Shown: piece after piece, positions 25,409 through 34,726 of the stretch
Numbering within the stretch: position 1 is the stretch's first letter
Layout: each line of letters opens with the position of its first letter
Origin: Neomegalonema sp.
GTDB lineage: Bacteria > Pseudomonadota > Alphaproteobacteria > Rhodobacterales > Rhodobacteraceae
Length of the DNA: 64,000 bases
NCBI RefSeq assembly: GCF_028688855.1
Contig: NZ_JAQTXI010000011.1
Location: forward strand, 62,001-126,000
Direction of reading: 5' to 3'
The notes under the pieces: model-generated
Database searches by the model: none
What the model saw: only the letters and a program-made list of their open reading frames with translations
Told to the model about the DNA's origin: nothing
Translations under genes and position numbers: made by a program

Positions 25409-25704
25409 GTGGAGACCTTGTCGCCAAGGATTATGAAAAGCCGGGCGTTCAGGCTCTGGCCCGCCCCCCTCTGAAACAGCGTAGACAATGCGTCGGAGGT
25501 CTTTCGGGAGGCTTAATTTCTTACGCGGTTCAAGTCAGGCGCCGGGGGAAAGCTCCGGCCCGGGGGCCTCCTCCGCCGCCTGCTCCCGCGCGGGGCGGGC
25601 GCGGCGGTTGACCCGGGCGCGCGGGCGTGGGAGAGGGCGCCGGGTCGCCGCTCCGGCGGGCGGGCCCGGGATTCCGCCCCGAAGCTCCAGAGAGGATCGT
25701 CGTC

Positions 25705-26442
25705 ATGCCGCAAGCCGCCGTCTCGCTCCCCGTTCCGGTTCCCGCGCGCCAGCGCCTCATCGTCGCGCTGGACGCGCCCGAACTGGAGCGTTCGCGGCTT
25801 CTGCGCAGGACGCTCGGTCCGGCGGCGAGCTTCTACAAGGTGGGGCTCGGTTCGCTGGCCCAGGGCGGACTCGACTTCGCCCGCGAGATCAAGGCCGAAG
25901 GCGGGCGCGTCTTCCTCGACCTCAAGCTCTTCGACATCGGCGCCACGGTGGAGGCCGCCGTCCGGAGCCTCGCGCGGGGGATCGCGCCGGATTTCCTGAC
26001 CGTCCATGCGGATCCTCCGGTGGTGCGGGCGGCCGCCGAAGGGCGGGGCGGATCGGCCGTGAAGATCCTCGCGGTGACCATCCTGACCAGCCTCGACCGG
26101 GCGGACCTCGACTCCATGCTGATTCGCGCCGGGGATCTGGAGGATCTGGTGGTCGAGCGCGCGCGCCGGGCCTTCGCGGCGGGCGCCGACGGGCTGATCG
26201 CCTCGCCCCATGAGGCCGCCCGGCTGCGGGCTCTGCCGGAGGCGGCGGGCAAGCTGATCGTCACGCCGGGAGTGCGTCCGACGGGCGCGGACCACGGCGA
26301 TCAGAAGCGTGTGGCGACTCCGGCGGCGGCGCTCGCGGCGGGGGCGGATCATCTGGTGGTCGGGCGCCCGGTCTGGGCCGCCGCGGATCCTCGCGCCGCC
26401 GCCGAAGCCGTTCAGGCCGAGATCGCCGAAGCTCTGGGCTGA
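25705..26442 (+). CDS. pyrF: orotidine 5'-phosphate decarboxylase
   Basis: Decarboxylates OMP to UMP, the last step of de novo pyrimidine synthesis, in the cytoplasm. The protein is 245 aa, a normal length for the bacterial group. RLIVALDAPE is the N-terminal substrate strand. VFLDLKLFDIGATVEAAV carries the catalytic Asp-Lys-Asp set (DxKxxD). VTILTSLD and VTPGVRP are the conserved phosphate-side segments, and the last motif is VVGRPVWAAADP. The ATG at 25705 has GAGAGGA upstream, and an upstream open extension is not family-like. It is divergent from the 972-aa surface gene, with about 296 bp between them. Confidence 0.95.
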   Translation: MPQAAVSLPVPVPARQRLIVALDAPELERSRLLRRTLGPAASFYKVGLGSLAQGGLDFAREIKAEGGRVFLDLKLFDIGATVEAAVRSLARGIAPDFLTVHADPPVVRAAAEGRGGSAVKILAVTILTSLDRADLDSMLIRAGDLEDLVVERARRAFAAGADGLIASPHEAARLRALPEAAGKLIVTPGVRPTGADHGDQKRVATPAAALAAGADHLVVGRPVWAAADPRAAAEAVQAEIAEALG

Positions 26443-26529
26443 AGGGCGGGCCTCCGCGAGCGGCCTGTCCTGAAGGACGACGTCCTTCCGCACCGTTGCG
26501 GCGCAAGGCGCGCTGCGGCGCTCCTGCTC

Positions 26530-26557
26530 TTGCCGCACCTGCGAAAAGGCGTATATG
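26530..26557 (+). promoter_or_regulatory. promoter of the GST-queG operon
   Basis: TTGCCG at 26530-26535 and TATATG at 26552-26557 are separated by 16 bp, upstream of the ATG at 26651. Just upstream a 7-bp hairpin (GAAGGAC, GTCCTTC at 26472-26488) lies after pyrF and may end its transcript. Confidence 0.45.
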
Positions 26558-26650
26558 CTCGTAACTTCGACGCATAAGTCTTTCACCTTCGCCGCATGGC
26601 CGGGGCGCGAGCCTTCCGGAGGCGGTCAAGAGGGAGCCGACGCCAGCCTG

Positions 26651-27319
26651 ATGCGCAAGCTCTACAGCTTTCCTCTCTCGGCGCCCTGCCGCAAGGTCCG
26701 CCTCGCTCTGGCGGAGAAGCGTCTGACCTGCGATCTGATCGAGGAGCGCGGCTGGGAGCGGCGTCCCGATTTCCTCATGCTGAATCCCGCCGCCGAGACT
26801 CCGGTCCTCGTGGAGCCCGACGGGCTCGTGGCCGTGGATTCCGCCGCGATCCTCGAACATCTCGAAGAGGCCTGGCCCGAGATTCCGCTCCTGCCGCTCG
26901 ATCCGGCGGGCCGCGCCGAGGCCCGGCGGCTCGCGGCCTGGTTCGACGGCAAGTTCGCCCGCGAGGTCACCGCGCCCCTGACTCACGAGCGGCTGTTCAA
27001 GCGGCTCAAGGGCGAGGGGCCGCCGAACTCCGAGCGCCTGCGGATCGGCTCGGCCAATCTGCGGCATCATCTGGATTACGTCGGCTGGCTGGCCGACCGG
27101 CGCCGCTATCTGGCGGGCGAGGCGCTGAGCTTCGCCGATCTGGCGGGGGCGGCGCATCTGTCCTGTCTGGATTACCTCGGGGCGGTGCCCTGGAGCCATA
27201 ACGAAGCCGCCAAGCTCTGGTACATGCGGATCAAGTCGCGCCCGAGCTTCCGGAGTCTGCTCGCCGACGCCCTGCCGGGAATCCCCCCGCAGCCGCGCTA
27301 CGCCGATCTGGATTTCTGA
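26651..27319 (+). CDS. glutathione S-transferase family protein
   Basis: This is a 222-aa cytoplasmic protein with a GST fold. The N-terminal thioredoxin-like domain (residues 1-80) begins MRKLYSFPLSAPCRKVRLAL. The family cis-proline lies in NPAAETPVLVEPDG and the glutathione-binding DSAAILEHLEE follows. The all-helical C-terminal domain has LSFADLAGAAHLSCLDYLG. SAPCRK near residue 10 places Ser/Cys at the usual catalytic position. The substrate is unknown. The start lies 14 bp after a GAGGGAG site, a little distant. It ends 2 bp before queG and is likely co-transcribed with it, a common arrangement in alphaproteobacteria. Confidence 0.88.
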   Translation: MRKLYSFPLSAPCRKVRLALAEKRLTCDLIEERGWERRPDFLMLNPAAETPVLVEPDGLVAVDSAAILEHLEEAWPEIPLLPLDPAGRAEARRLAAWFDGKFAREVTAPLTHERLFKRLKGEGPPNSERLRIGSANLRHHLDYVGWLADRRRYLAGEALSFADLAGAAHLSCLDYLGAVPWSHNEAAKLWYMRIKSRPSFRSLLADALPGIPPQPRYADLDF

Positions 27320-27321
27320 TC

Positions 27322-28509
27322 ATGGACGCTCTCAGCCCGGCCTTCGCCCAGGATCCCGCCGCCCTTGAGGCCCTCAAGGCGGAGCTGAAGAGTCGGGCCG
27401 AGGCCGAGGGCTTCGCGGATTTCGGAATCTGCGCCCCCGACGCCATCCCCGAGGCGCCGGAGCGTCTGCGCCGATGGCTGGAGGGCGAGGCTCAGGGCGA
27501 CATGCTCTGGATGAAGGAGCGCGCGGGCCAGCGTTCGGACCCCCGCGAACTCTGGCCGGAGGTCCGTTCGGTGATCATGCTGGCCGAGAACTACGGCCCC
27601 GGCCCCGGCCATGATCCTCTGAAGGTGCTGAAATCTCCGGAATGCGGCGGCGTCGCGACCTACGCCCAGGGCGAGGACTACCACGACGTCGTCAAGAAGA
27701 AGATCAAGCGCCTCGCGCGCTGGCTGGCCGAGACCACCGGCGAGGCGGTCAAGGTCTTCGTGGACACCGCCCCGGTGATGGAGAAGCCGCTCGCGGCGGC
27801 GGCGGGTCTGGGGTGGCAGGGGAAACACACCAATCTCGTCAGCCGCAAGGCGGGCTCCTGGACCTTCCTCGCGGCCATCTACACCTCGACGCCCCTGCCG
27901 CCCGACGCCCCGACGAAAGGCTCCTGCGGCTCCTGCAAGAAATGCCTCGACGCCTGCCCGACCGGAGCCTTTCCCGCCCCCTTCCGCCTCGACGCCCGAC
28001 GTTGCGTCTCCTACCTCACCATCGAGCACAAGGGTCCGATTCCCCATGAGTTCCGAAAGCCCATCGGAAACCGGATCTACGGATGCGACGATTGCCTCGC
28101 GGTCTGCCCCTGGAACAAATATGCGAAGGCCGCCCATGAGATGGCCTATCGCGGCGTGATGCTGCAACGCCCCATGCTGGCGCATTTCCTCCAGATCGAG
28201 AGCGACGAGGATTTCCGCGAGATCTTCGCGAAATCGCCCATCAAGCGGATCGGGCGGGGGCGTTTCCTGCGCAACGTGCTGATCGCGGCGGGGAATTCCG
28301 GGCTGGAGGGGCTGATTCCCCTCGTCCGCGAGCGCCTCGCCGATTCCGACCCCGTGACGCGCGGCGCGGCGATCTGGGCTCTGGCGCAGCTTCTGCCGCG
28401 GCCGGAGTTCGCGGCTCTGGCGGCGACGCGCGCCCCCGACCCTGATCCCGAGGCCGAAGCCGAATGGGGCGCGGCCCTCGACGCACCTCCTGCGAATCCG
28501 GAGACATGA
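27322..28509 (+). CDS. queG: epoxyqueuosine reductase
   Basis: This is the cobalamin and iron-sulfur enzyme that reduces epoxyqueuosine to queuosine in tRNA wobble positions, 395 aa. The catalytic Asp is in VFVDTAPVMEK (Asp148). Two 4Fe-4S motifs are CGSCKKCLDACPTGA (about residues 203-217) and CDDCLAVCPWNKYA (about 255-268). The C-terminal HEAT-like part has IGRGRFLRNVLIAAGNSG. The ATG at 27322 is 2 bp after the GST stop. Its own stop overlaps the next ATG at 28506, so the three genes are one unit. This fits the common QueG length of about 360-400 aa. Confidence 0.96.
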   Translation: MDALSPAFAQDPAALEALKAELKSRAEAEGFADFGICAPDAIPEAPERLRRWLEGEAQGDMLWMKERAGQRSDPRELWPEVRSVIMLAENYGPGPGHDPLKVLKSPECGGVATYAQGEDYHDVVKKKIKRLARWLAETTGEAVKVFVDTAPVMEKPLAAAAGLGWQGKHTNLVSRKAGSWTFLAAIYTSTPLPPDAPTKGSCGSCKKCLDACPTGAFPAPFRLDARRCVSYLTIEHKGPIPHEFRKPIGNRIYGCDDCLAVCPWNKYAKAAHEMAYRGVMLQRPMLAHFLQIESDEDFREIFAKSPIKRIGRGRFLRNVLIAAGNSGLEGLIPLVRERLADSDPVTRGAAIWALAQLLPRPEFAALAATRAPDPDPEAEAEWGAALDAPPANPET

Positions 28510-28967
28510 TGCGGAGAAGACATCTTCCGACGTGGATCGCCTTGTTCATGGGCGGAGCGGCTCTCCTCCTTCCGCAGGGCGGCGCAGAGGCGCAGATTCC
28601 GCAGGCGGAGGAGGCGCAGGCGCCTCGGGTGGAGATCGAGGATCTCGGCCACCACCATGACGGGGCCCCGTCCTTGTGGATCGAGGATTGCGATCTCCTC
28701 GTGGTCTTCGGGAGCCATTCGACGGGGATCGACGGGAAGCTCTATAGCGAGATTCTGGCCTTCGTCGAAGAGGCCCCTGGCGTCGAGGGCGCGCGTCTGG
28801 CGTGGTGGGGGAGGGAGGGCGAGCGGAATCTCTGTCTGGAGGTCGCGCCGGAGGCGGCGGACAGGCTCTATGACGAGATCAGGGGCAGGATTCCCGAAGA
28901 ACAGTCCGACCGCAATGGCCCGACGAGGCTGGAGCGTCGGGGCTTCGCGCCTTTTCCGCCGCGGTGA
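28506..28967 (+). CDS. small secreted protein of unknown function
   Basis: This is a 153-aa protein. The ATG at 28506 overlaps the queG stop and is followed at once by a second ATG at 28509. A signal peptide (residues 1-39) has MMRRRH, then a hydrophobic core LFMGGAALLLP, and ends near GAEAQI. The mature part has an acidic start and the segment DCDLLVVFGSHSTGIDGKLY. Two cysteines (in EDCDL and NLCLEV) could form a disulfide. I do not recognise a family. The compact alpha/beta layout is typical of small periplasmic proteins. It is co-transcribed with queG but probably unrelated to it. Confidence 0.6.
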   Translation: MMRRRHLPTWIALFMGGAALLLPQGGAEAQIPQAEEAQAPRVEIEDLGHHHDGAPSLWIEDCDLLVVFGSHSTGIDGKLYSEILAFVEEAPGVEGARLAWWGREGERNLCLEVAPEAADRLYDEIRGRIPEEQSDRNGPTRLERRGFAPFPPR

Positions 28968-29204
28968 CGCTCAGGAGGCGCCTTCGGGACGCGCCGTTCT
29001 CCGTATCCTGAACGCCTCTCCCGCCGCGTCGAGGCGTCCTGCGCGCGTTTTGACGGTTGCCCTCCGGAGCCTTGCAAGCTATGCGCCTGACATGATTTCG
29101 CCGCGCGCCTGCTCCTTCGCTTCCTCTTCCGCCTCCGGCCTCGCCGGCGGGCCGGAGCCGCGAAGCCTCCGCTTTCGCCGCGAAGCCTGCAAGGAGGCCG
29201 GCCC

Positions 29205-29990
29205 GTGACCCCGATCCTCGCCTTTCTCGCCGCCCTCGGACGGCCCGTGCTGGCGCTCTGCGCCGGAGTGGGGCGATTTTCGCTCTTCGCCTTCGGGGCC
29301 TTCTGGCGACTCTTCGCGCCGCCCTGGCATCTGCGCGAATTCTGGCGTCAGGCGCTGAGGATCGGGTATTTCTCGTTGCCGGTGGTGGGCTTCACGGCGG
29401 TCTTCACGGGCGCGGCCCTGGCGCTCCAGATCTACATGGGCGGCGCCCGCTTCAACGCCGAGCAGGTGGTCCCCTCCATCGTCGAGATCGGCATCCTGCG
29501 CGAGCTGGGCCCGGTGCTCGGGGCCCTGATGGTGGCGGGGCGGGTCTCGGCGGCTCTGGCGGCCGAGATCGGCGCCATGCGGGTCAGCGAGCAGATCGAC
29601 GCCCTGCGCACCCTCTCGACCGACCCCATGCGTTATCTGACGGCGCCGCGTCTGGCGGCGGGGATCCTGACCATGCCTCTGCTGATTCTCGTGGCGGATT
29701 CGCTGGGGATCTTCGGCGGCTATCTGGTGGGCGTGCGGCGTCTGGGCTTCCAGCCCGACGCCTATCTTCAGGCGACCATCGCCGCCTTTCAATGGATGGA
29801 CGTGGTTTCGGGCCTTGTGAAGGCGGCGGTCTTCGGAGCGGTCATCACGCTGATGGGCTGCTATCACGGCTTCAACGCCGGACGCGGCGCCCAGGGCGTG
29901 GGCCGGGCGGCCACCAACGCGGTGGTGGGCGCCTCGGCGCTGATCCTCGCGACGAATTACGTCCTCACCGAACTCTTCTTCGGATCTTGA
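29205..29990 (+). CDS. mlaE: ABC transporter permease of the MlaE family
   Basis: This is the inner-membrane permease of a phospholipid or related lipid ABC transporter, 261 aa. The start is GTG at 29205 with AAGGAGG upstream. Family landmarks are VVPSIVEIGILRELGPVLGA and LMVAGRVSAALAAEIGAMRV, then the segment EQIDALRTL. Four to five hydrophobic segments follow. MlaE proteins work as two copies with MlaF ATPase and usually an MlaD substrate ring. Here the next gene is mlaF, but no mlaD is adjacent. In Rhodobacterales this pair commonly sits before radA, as it does here. Confidence 0.92.
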   Translation: MTPILAFLAALGRPVLALCAGVGRFSLFAFGAFWRLFAPPWHLREFWRQALRIGYFSLPVVGFTAVFTGAALALQIYMGGARFNAEQVVPSIVEIGILRELGPVLGALMVAGRVSAALAAEIGAMRVSEQIDALRTLSTDPMRYLTAPRLAAGILTMPLLILVADSLGIFGGYLVGVRRLGFQPDAYLQATIAAFQWMDVVSGLVKAAVFGAVITLMGCYHGFNAGRGAQGVGRAATNAVVGASALILATNYVLTELFFGS

Positions 29991-29993
29991 GCC

Positions 29994-30791
29994 ATGGCCG
30001 AGCATTCCTCTCCGAAAGCGGCCCCGAACTCTCCCATGATCGAGTGGCGCAGGACGGACAAGCGCTTCGGATCGAATCACGTGCTGCGGGGGATCGACCT
30101 CCAGGTGGCGCGCGGCGAATCCTGCGTGGTGATCGGCGGTTCGGGCACGGGCAAGTCGGTTCTGCTCAAGACGGCGCTCGGGCTGCTCAAGCCCGACGGC
30201 GGCGAGATCCTCATCGACGGCCAGCGCGTGGACCATCTCTCGGAGGCGGCGCGCTTTCCGCTGATGAACCGCATGGGCGTGCTGTTCCAGGGCGGGGCGC
30301 TCTTCGACAGCCTGAGGGTCTGGGAGAACGTGGCCTTCCGCAAGCTGCGGGGCGCGGGGCGCAGGGCCCTCGCCGAGGCGAAGGAGGCGGCCGTCGAGAA
30401 GCTGCGCCGGGTGGGGCTCGGGCCGGATGCGGCGGAGCGTTACCCCGCCGAGCTGTCGGGCGGCATGCAGAAACGGGCGGCGCTCGCGCGGGCGATGATG
30501 GCCGATCCGGAGATTCTCTTCGTGGATGAGCCGACGGCGGGTCTTGACCCGATCATGTCGGGCGTGATCAATCACCTGATCCGTGAGATCGTGACCGAAA
30601 GCGGCGCCACGGCGGTGACCATCACCCATGACCTCAGCACCCTGCGGACGGTGGCGGACAAGGTCGCCATGCTGCATCAGGGGAAGATCATCTGGCAGGG
30701 CCCGGTCGCCGAGGCGGATACGGACCCGAATCCCTGTTTGCGTCAATTTCTGGCGGGCCGCGCGGAAGGCCCCATCGAGGCGGTGAGATGA
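29994..30791 (+). CDS. mlaF: ABC transporter ATP-binding protein of the MlaF family
   Basis: This is the ATPase partner of MlaE, 265 aa, on the cytoplasmic face. Walker A is GGSGTGKS (48-55). The signature is LSGGMQKR (154-161), and Walker B is ILFVDEPTAGLDP (174-186). The H-loop is THDLS (His212). LFQGGALFDSLRVWENVAF is the Q-loop region typical of MlaF rather than of other ABC families. The last 4 bp overlap the next gene (ATGA at 30788). The start is 3 bp after mlaE. Confidence 0.93.
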   Translation: MAEHSSPKAAPNSPMIEWRRTDKRFGSNHVLRGIDLQVARGESCVVIGGSGTGKSVLLKTALGLLKPDGGEILIDGQRVDHLSEAARFPLMNRMGVLFQGGALFDSLRVWENVAFRKLRGAGRRALAEAKEAAVEKLRRVGLGPDAAERYPAELSGGMQKRAALARAMMADPEILFVDEPTAGLDPIMSGVINHLIREIVTESGATAVTITHDLSTLRTVADKVAMLHQGKIIWQGPVAEADTDPNPCLRQFLAGRAEGPIEAVR

Positions 30792-31216
30792 GGGAAGCGA
30801 TCGGCGGATTGCTGGAGGCTCTGTCCGGATACGGGTCGCTGTGGCTGGCGGCGACGGGGCTGGCGGTGATGCTCGCCACGGCGGCGGCGAGCCTCGGGCT
30901 CAACGTGCTGCGTCTGGCCGAGGGCCGCACGGGCGCGGCGCGGTCGGTCGCCTTCCGGGGGATCTTCGGAGCGGGGGCGCTTCTGGCTCTGGCGCCGATC
31001 GGGGCGAGCTTCGGCGCCAACGTCGCGGTGATTCTGGCGGCTCTGGCGGCGGTGGCGGTGCTGGCGGGGGCGCATGGCTCGGCGGTGCGGCGCAAGTCCG
31101 AGGGCGATCCGGAATTCGCCCAGACGGTCACGGTCTTCGACTGGCTGCTGATCCTCGGCCTCGGAGCGGCCATGTTCCTGCTGATCGCGCCGCGGCTGAT
31201 GGTCTGGTTGAAGTGA
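30788..31216 (+). CDS. four-helix membrane protein of unknown function between mlaF and radA
   Basis: This is a 142-aa hydrophobic protein. Predicted spans fall near residues 17-38, 57-75, 76-95 and 118-138. The loop between the last two is charged (RRKSEGDPEFAQTV). It is not MlaD: there is no periplasmic MCE domain and no single N-terminal anchor. Its start overlaps the mlaF stop by 4 bp and its stop is directly followed by the radA ATG. It could be an accessory of the MlaEF pair or a bystander. No family is recognised. Confidence 0.65.
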   Translation: MREAIGGLLEALSGYGSLWLAATGLAVMLATAAASLGLNVLRLAEGRTGAARSVAFRGIFGAGALLALAPIGASFGANVAVILAALAAVAVLAGAHGSAVRRKSEGDPEFAQTVTVFDWLLILGLGAAMFLLIAPRLMVWLK

Positions 31217-32588
<1,372 letters not shown>

Positions 32589-32596
<8 letters not shown>

Positions 32597-32894
32597 AGAC
32601 GACGATCTGCGCCGCGATCTCGACGCGGCGGCCTTCCGGCGGCTGCTGGCCCATCTGGCGGCCCATCCGGAGGTCCAGAACATCGAGATGATGAATCTGG
32701 CGGGCTTCTGCCGCAACTGCCTCGCGAACTGGCGTCAGGAGGCGGCCGCCGGGCGCGGAATCCCCATGACGAAGGACGAGGCCCGCGCCGAAGTCTACGG
32801 CATGCCCTACGAGGACTGGCGCAAGCTGCATCAGCGCGAGGCCTCGCCGGAGGCTCGGGCGTCCTTCGCGGCGCGCGAGAAGCCCGGATCATGA
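32589..32894 (+). CDS. DUF1244 family protein
   Basis: This is a 101-aa cytoplasmic protein. The family core is HPEVQNIEMMNLAGFCRNC, then LANWRQEAAAGRGIPM, then AEVYGMPYEDWRKLHQ. The CRNC pair and neighbouring residues are conserved across DUF1244, a small helical family of unknown function. The start lies inside the radA end, and the stop overlaps the amidase start by 4 bp. Confidence 0.9.
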
Positions 32895-33661
32895 TCCGCC
32901 TGGCGCAGGCTTCGCCCAACCACGGCCCCCGGCGGGGGGTCTCCGCGCCGGATTGCGTGATTCTCCATTACACCGACATGCTCTGTCCCGAAGGCGCCCT
33001 TGCGCGGCTCTGCGATCCGGCGGCGGAGGTCTCGGCGCATCATCTCGTCGCCGAGGACGGGCGGATCTGGAGCCTCGTCTCCGAGACGGAGCGCGCCTGG
33101 CATGCGGGTCTGAGCTTCTGGGGCGGCGAGCGCGACATGAACAGCCGCTCCATCGGGATCGAGCTGGCCAATCCGGGCCACGGCAACGGCCATGCGCCTT
33201 TTCCCGCGCCCCAGATGCGCGCTCTCGAAGGGCTGCTGAGGGAGATCTTCGCGCGCTGGTCGATCGCTCCGGAGCGCGTGCTGGCCCATTCCGACGTCGC
33301 GCCGCGCCGCAAGCAGGATCCCGGCCCCCGATTCGACTGGCGCGGCCTGGCGCGTCATGGGCTCTCGATCTGGCCCGAGGCCGCCGAACCGCGCGGAGAA
33401 GGCGAGATCCTGTCCGATCCGGGGGCGATCCTGCCTTTCGCGGCCCGTTTCGGTTACGAAGTCGGGGAGGACCTGGGCCGGAATGGGAGAACTCCCCCGG
33501 ATCCGGGCGGGCATGGGCCGCAGACCCCGATTCCGGAGATTCTCCGCGCTCTGAGGCTGCGGTTCCGTCCGCAGTTCCCCTGCGAGGCCCTCGAATCGCC
33601 CGCCGACGCCCGGGATCTCGCGATTCTGCAGGAACTGGCCTTCCGCTGGCCCTCCGCCTGA
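32891..33661 (+). CDS. N-acetylmuramoyl-L-alanine amidase (Amidase_2, AmiD-like)
   Basis: This zinc amidase cleaves the bond between N-acetylmuramic acid and the stem peptide, 256 aa. The likely zinc ligands are His in VILHYTDM near residue 26, His in VLAHSDVAP near 137, and Asp in QDPGPRFDWRGLA near 146. SIGIELANPGHGNGH is the other conserved segment. No classical signal peptide is seen, so it may act in cytosolic recycling (AmpD-like) rather than in the periplasm. The C-terminal 100 residues include a helical segment that could be a peptidoglycan-binding domain. It is the last gene of the mlaE-radA run. The stop is 49 bp before the rnpB RNA. Confidence 0.92.
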   Translation: MIRLAQASPNHGPRRGVSAPDCVILHYTDMLCPEGALARLCDPAAEVSAHHLVAEDGRIWSLVSETERAWHAGLSFWGGERDMNSRSIGIELANPGHGNGHAPFPAPQMRALEGLLREIFARWSIAPERVLAHSDVAPRRKQDPGPRFDWRGLARHGLSIWPEAAEPRGEGEILSDPGAILPFAARFGYEVGEDLGRNGRTPPDPGGHGPQTPIPEILRALRLRFRPQFPCEALESPADARDLAILQELAFRWPSA

Positions 33662-33670
33662 GGCCGCGTC

Positions 33671-33699
33671 TTGACCGACCGGCGCGCGGGGCTTAGGAC
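33671..33699 (+). promoter_or_regulatory. promoter of rnpB
   Basis: TTGACC at 33671-33676 and TAGGAC at 33694-33699 are separated by 17 bp. The expected start is about 7 bp downstream, matching the inferred RNase P RNA 5' end at 33711. Confidence 0.6.
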
Positions 33700-33710
33700 G
33701 GAAGGCGGAT

Positions 33711-34123
33711 CGGAAGGCTGGACGGCCGCGCTCCGCGGCTTGCTCGCGGATCGAGGAAAGTCCGGGCTTCATGAGGATGCGGCGCCGGATAACCTCCGGC
33801 GGGCGAGGCCCTCCGCAAGGAGGGGCGAGTTCAGGGAAAGCGCCACAGAGAACGAGACCGCCCCGATTCATCGGGGCAAGGGTGAAACGGTGGGGTAAGA
33901 GCCCACCGCCCCGGCGGCGACGTCGGGGGCATGGCAAGCCCCGCCGGAAGCAAGGTCGAATAGGGGCGGACGGCGCGGGGCCTTCGGGTCTGCGCGCGAG
34001 GGCTGGTCCTCAGCCCATCCGCCCGGGTGGACCGCGCGAGGCGTCGAGCGATCGGCGCCCCAGAGGAATGGCCGTCGCCGCGATTTCGGTCGCGGGCACA
34101 GAACCCGGCTTACAGGCCTTTCG
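33711..34123 (+). ncRNA. rnpB: RNase P RNA (type A)
   Basis: This is the catalytic RNA of RNase P, which trims the 5' leader of pre-tRNA. The conserved 5' block GAGGAAAGTCCGGGC lies near 33753-33767, and the block ACAGAGAACGAGACCG near 33844. GGTGAAACGGTGGGGTAAGA lies near 33882. The 3' block CACAGAACCCGGCTTACAGG ends near 34116. Helix P1 closes the molecule, with GGAAGGC at 33712-33718 pairing to GCCTTTC at 34116-34122. The length is about 413 nt. The ends are set by the P1 helix and may be off by a few bases. Confidence 0.93.
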
Positions 34124-34379
34124 ATCCCTCTCTCCCAGCCTCGGCGCCCGGCCTCCCGGCCGGAGACCGGATTTCTGCGCCTTTCGGATAGGGTGAAGCG
34201 CGGCGATTCGGAAAATGTTCCGTATCCGTCTTGATTGTTCTTCGAATATTCGCATGTCCCTGACGCCGGAATCCGGGTCGGCGCCTGATCAAAGGGGGGA
34301 ATTCTTCAATTTTCGAAGAGCGTTTTCCGGCTGAAAACAGGACGGTTGTTTTTTTGTTCTTTAACCTTTGAGGAATGGT

Positions 34380-34425
34380 CCCATATTTTCCCATGCCCAT
34401 CACATTGACACCCATGCCGAGCCCA
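34380..34425. promoter_or_regulatory. mraZ: CCCAT box array, candidate MraZ operator
   Basis: CCCA is repeated at 34380, 34390, 34396, 34411 and 34422, nearly all followed by T. The minus-strand reading is TGGG, the core recognised by MraZ in Escherichia coli. Two intervals are 10 and 11 bp, one helical turn. The boxes flank and overlap the TTGACA of the putative mraZ promoter, as expected for autorepression. The orientation is opposite to the E. coli case. Confidence 0.5.
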
Positions 34426-34434
34426 TGCTAGTCC
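34405..34434 (+). promoter_or_regulatory. promoter of the dcw cluster
   Basis: A consensus -35 TTGACA lies at 34405-34410. The best -10 is TAGTCC at 34429-34434 (18 bp spacer), weak but similar to the TAGGAC proposed for rnpB. The start would be near 34440, giving a leader of about 287 nt. Confidence 0.5.
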
Positions 34435-34726
34435 GTTGGTTAAGACGAAGAGCGCCGCGCAGAGCTTAAAAAAGTCGGATTGAGGCAGGTTTCGAACTAA
34501 ACGCCCGCGCGACGCTCTTCGACTCCTCTCAAAGCGCTGGAACCGGGTCTGGATCCAAGCGCTTTAGAGGTCGTTCCCGAACTCCCTTCGGGGTTTCGCG
34601 GAATTCGCCGCCGCCGCAGGGAGCCGCATCAGGGCTCCGCAAGGCGGCAGAGGGCTTCCGGCTCCTGAAGGCGCAGGGCGGGGGCGTGCGCGGCGCAAGC
34701 CGCGCGGGCGACGGACGGGAGCAGAC

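Larger units (their letters stand above)
34124..34726 (+). promoter_or_regulatory. long leader region of the dcw cluster (rnpB to mraZ)
   Basis: These 603 bp carry no protein gene I can support. From 34200 to about 34440 they are unusually AT-rich for this genome. They hold a 9-base T-rich run near 34348, and TTGACA with CCCAT boxes at 34380-34434. From about 34440 to the mraZ ATG the transcript would be highly structured. There is a 15-bp inverted repeat with one mismatch (34446-34460 and 34507-34521). A second hairpin has AAAGCGCT at 34531-34538 and AGCGCTTT at 34558-34565. A two-tier hairpin spans 34610-34648, and a GCGCGGC/GCCGCGC stem with a GCAA loop spans 34688-34705. An extended leader with an sRNA (UpsM) is known upstream of mraZ in Rhodobacter sphaeroides, and this may be its counterpart. 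Confidence 0.6.

Noticed and set aside
21944..25474. Long plus-strand open frame opposite the 972-aa gene
   Set aside because: Same reason: an antisense shadow with low-complexity, charged, repetitive translation. The minus strand has the coherent protein.
33671..34196. Short open frames inside the RNase P RNA
   Set aside because: The conserved RNase P RNA blocks and closing helix explain this stretch. The frames have no ribosome site and no family match.
34110..34415. Minus-strand open frame in the gap between rnpB and mraZ
   Set aside because: It begins inside the AT-rich promoter zone, has no ribosome site, and its translation is basic and unlike a protein. The promoter and leader explain the region.
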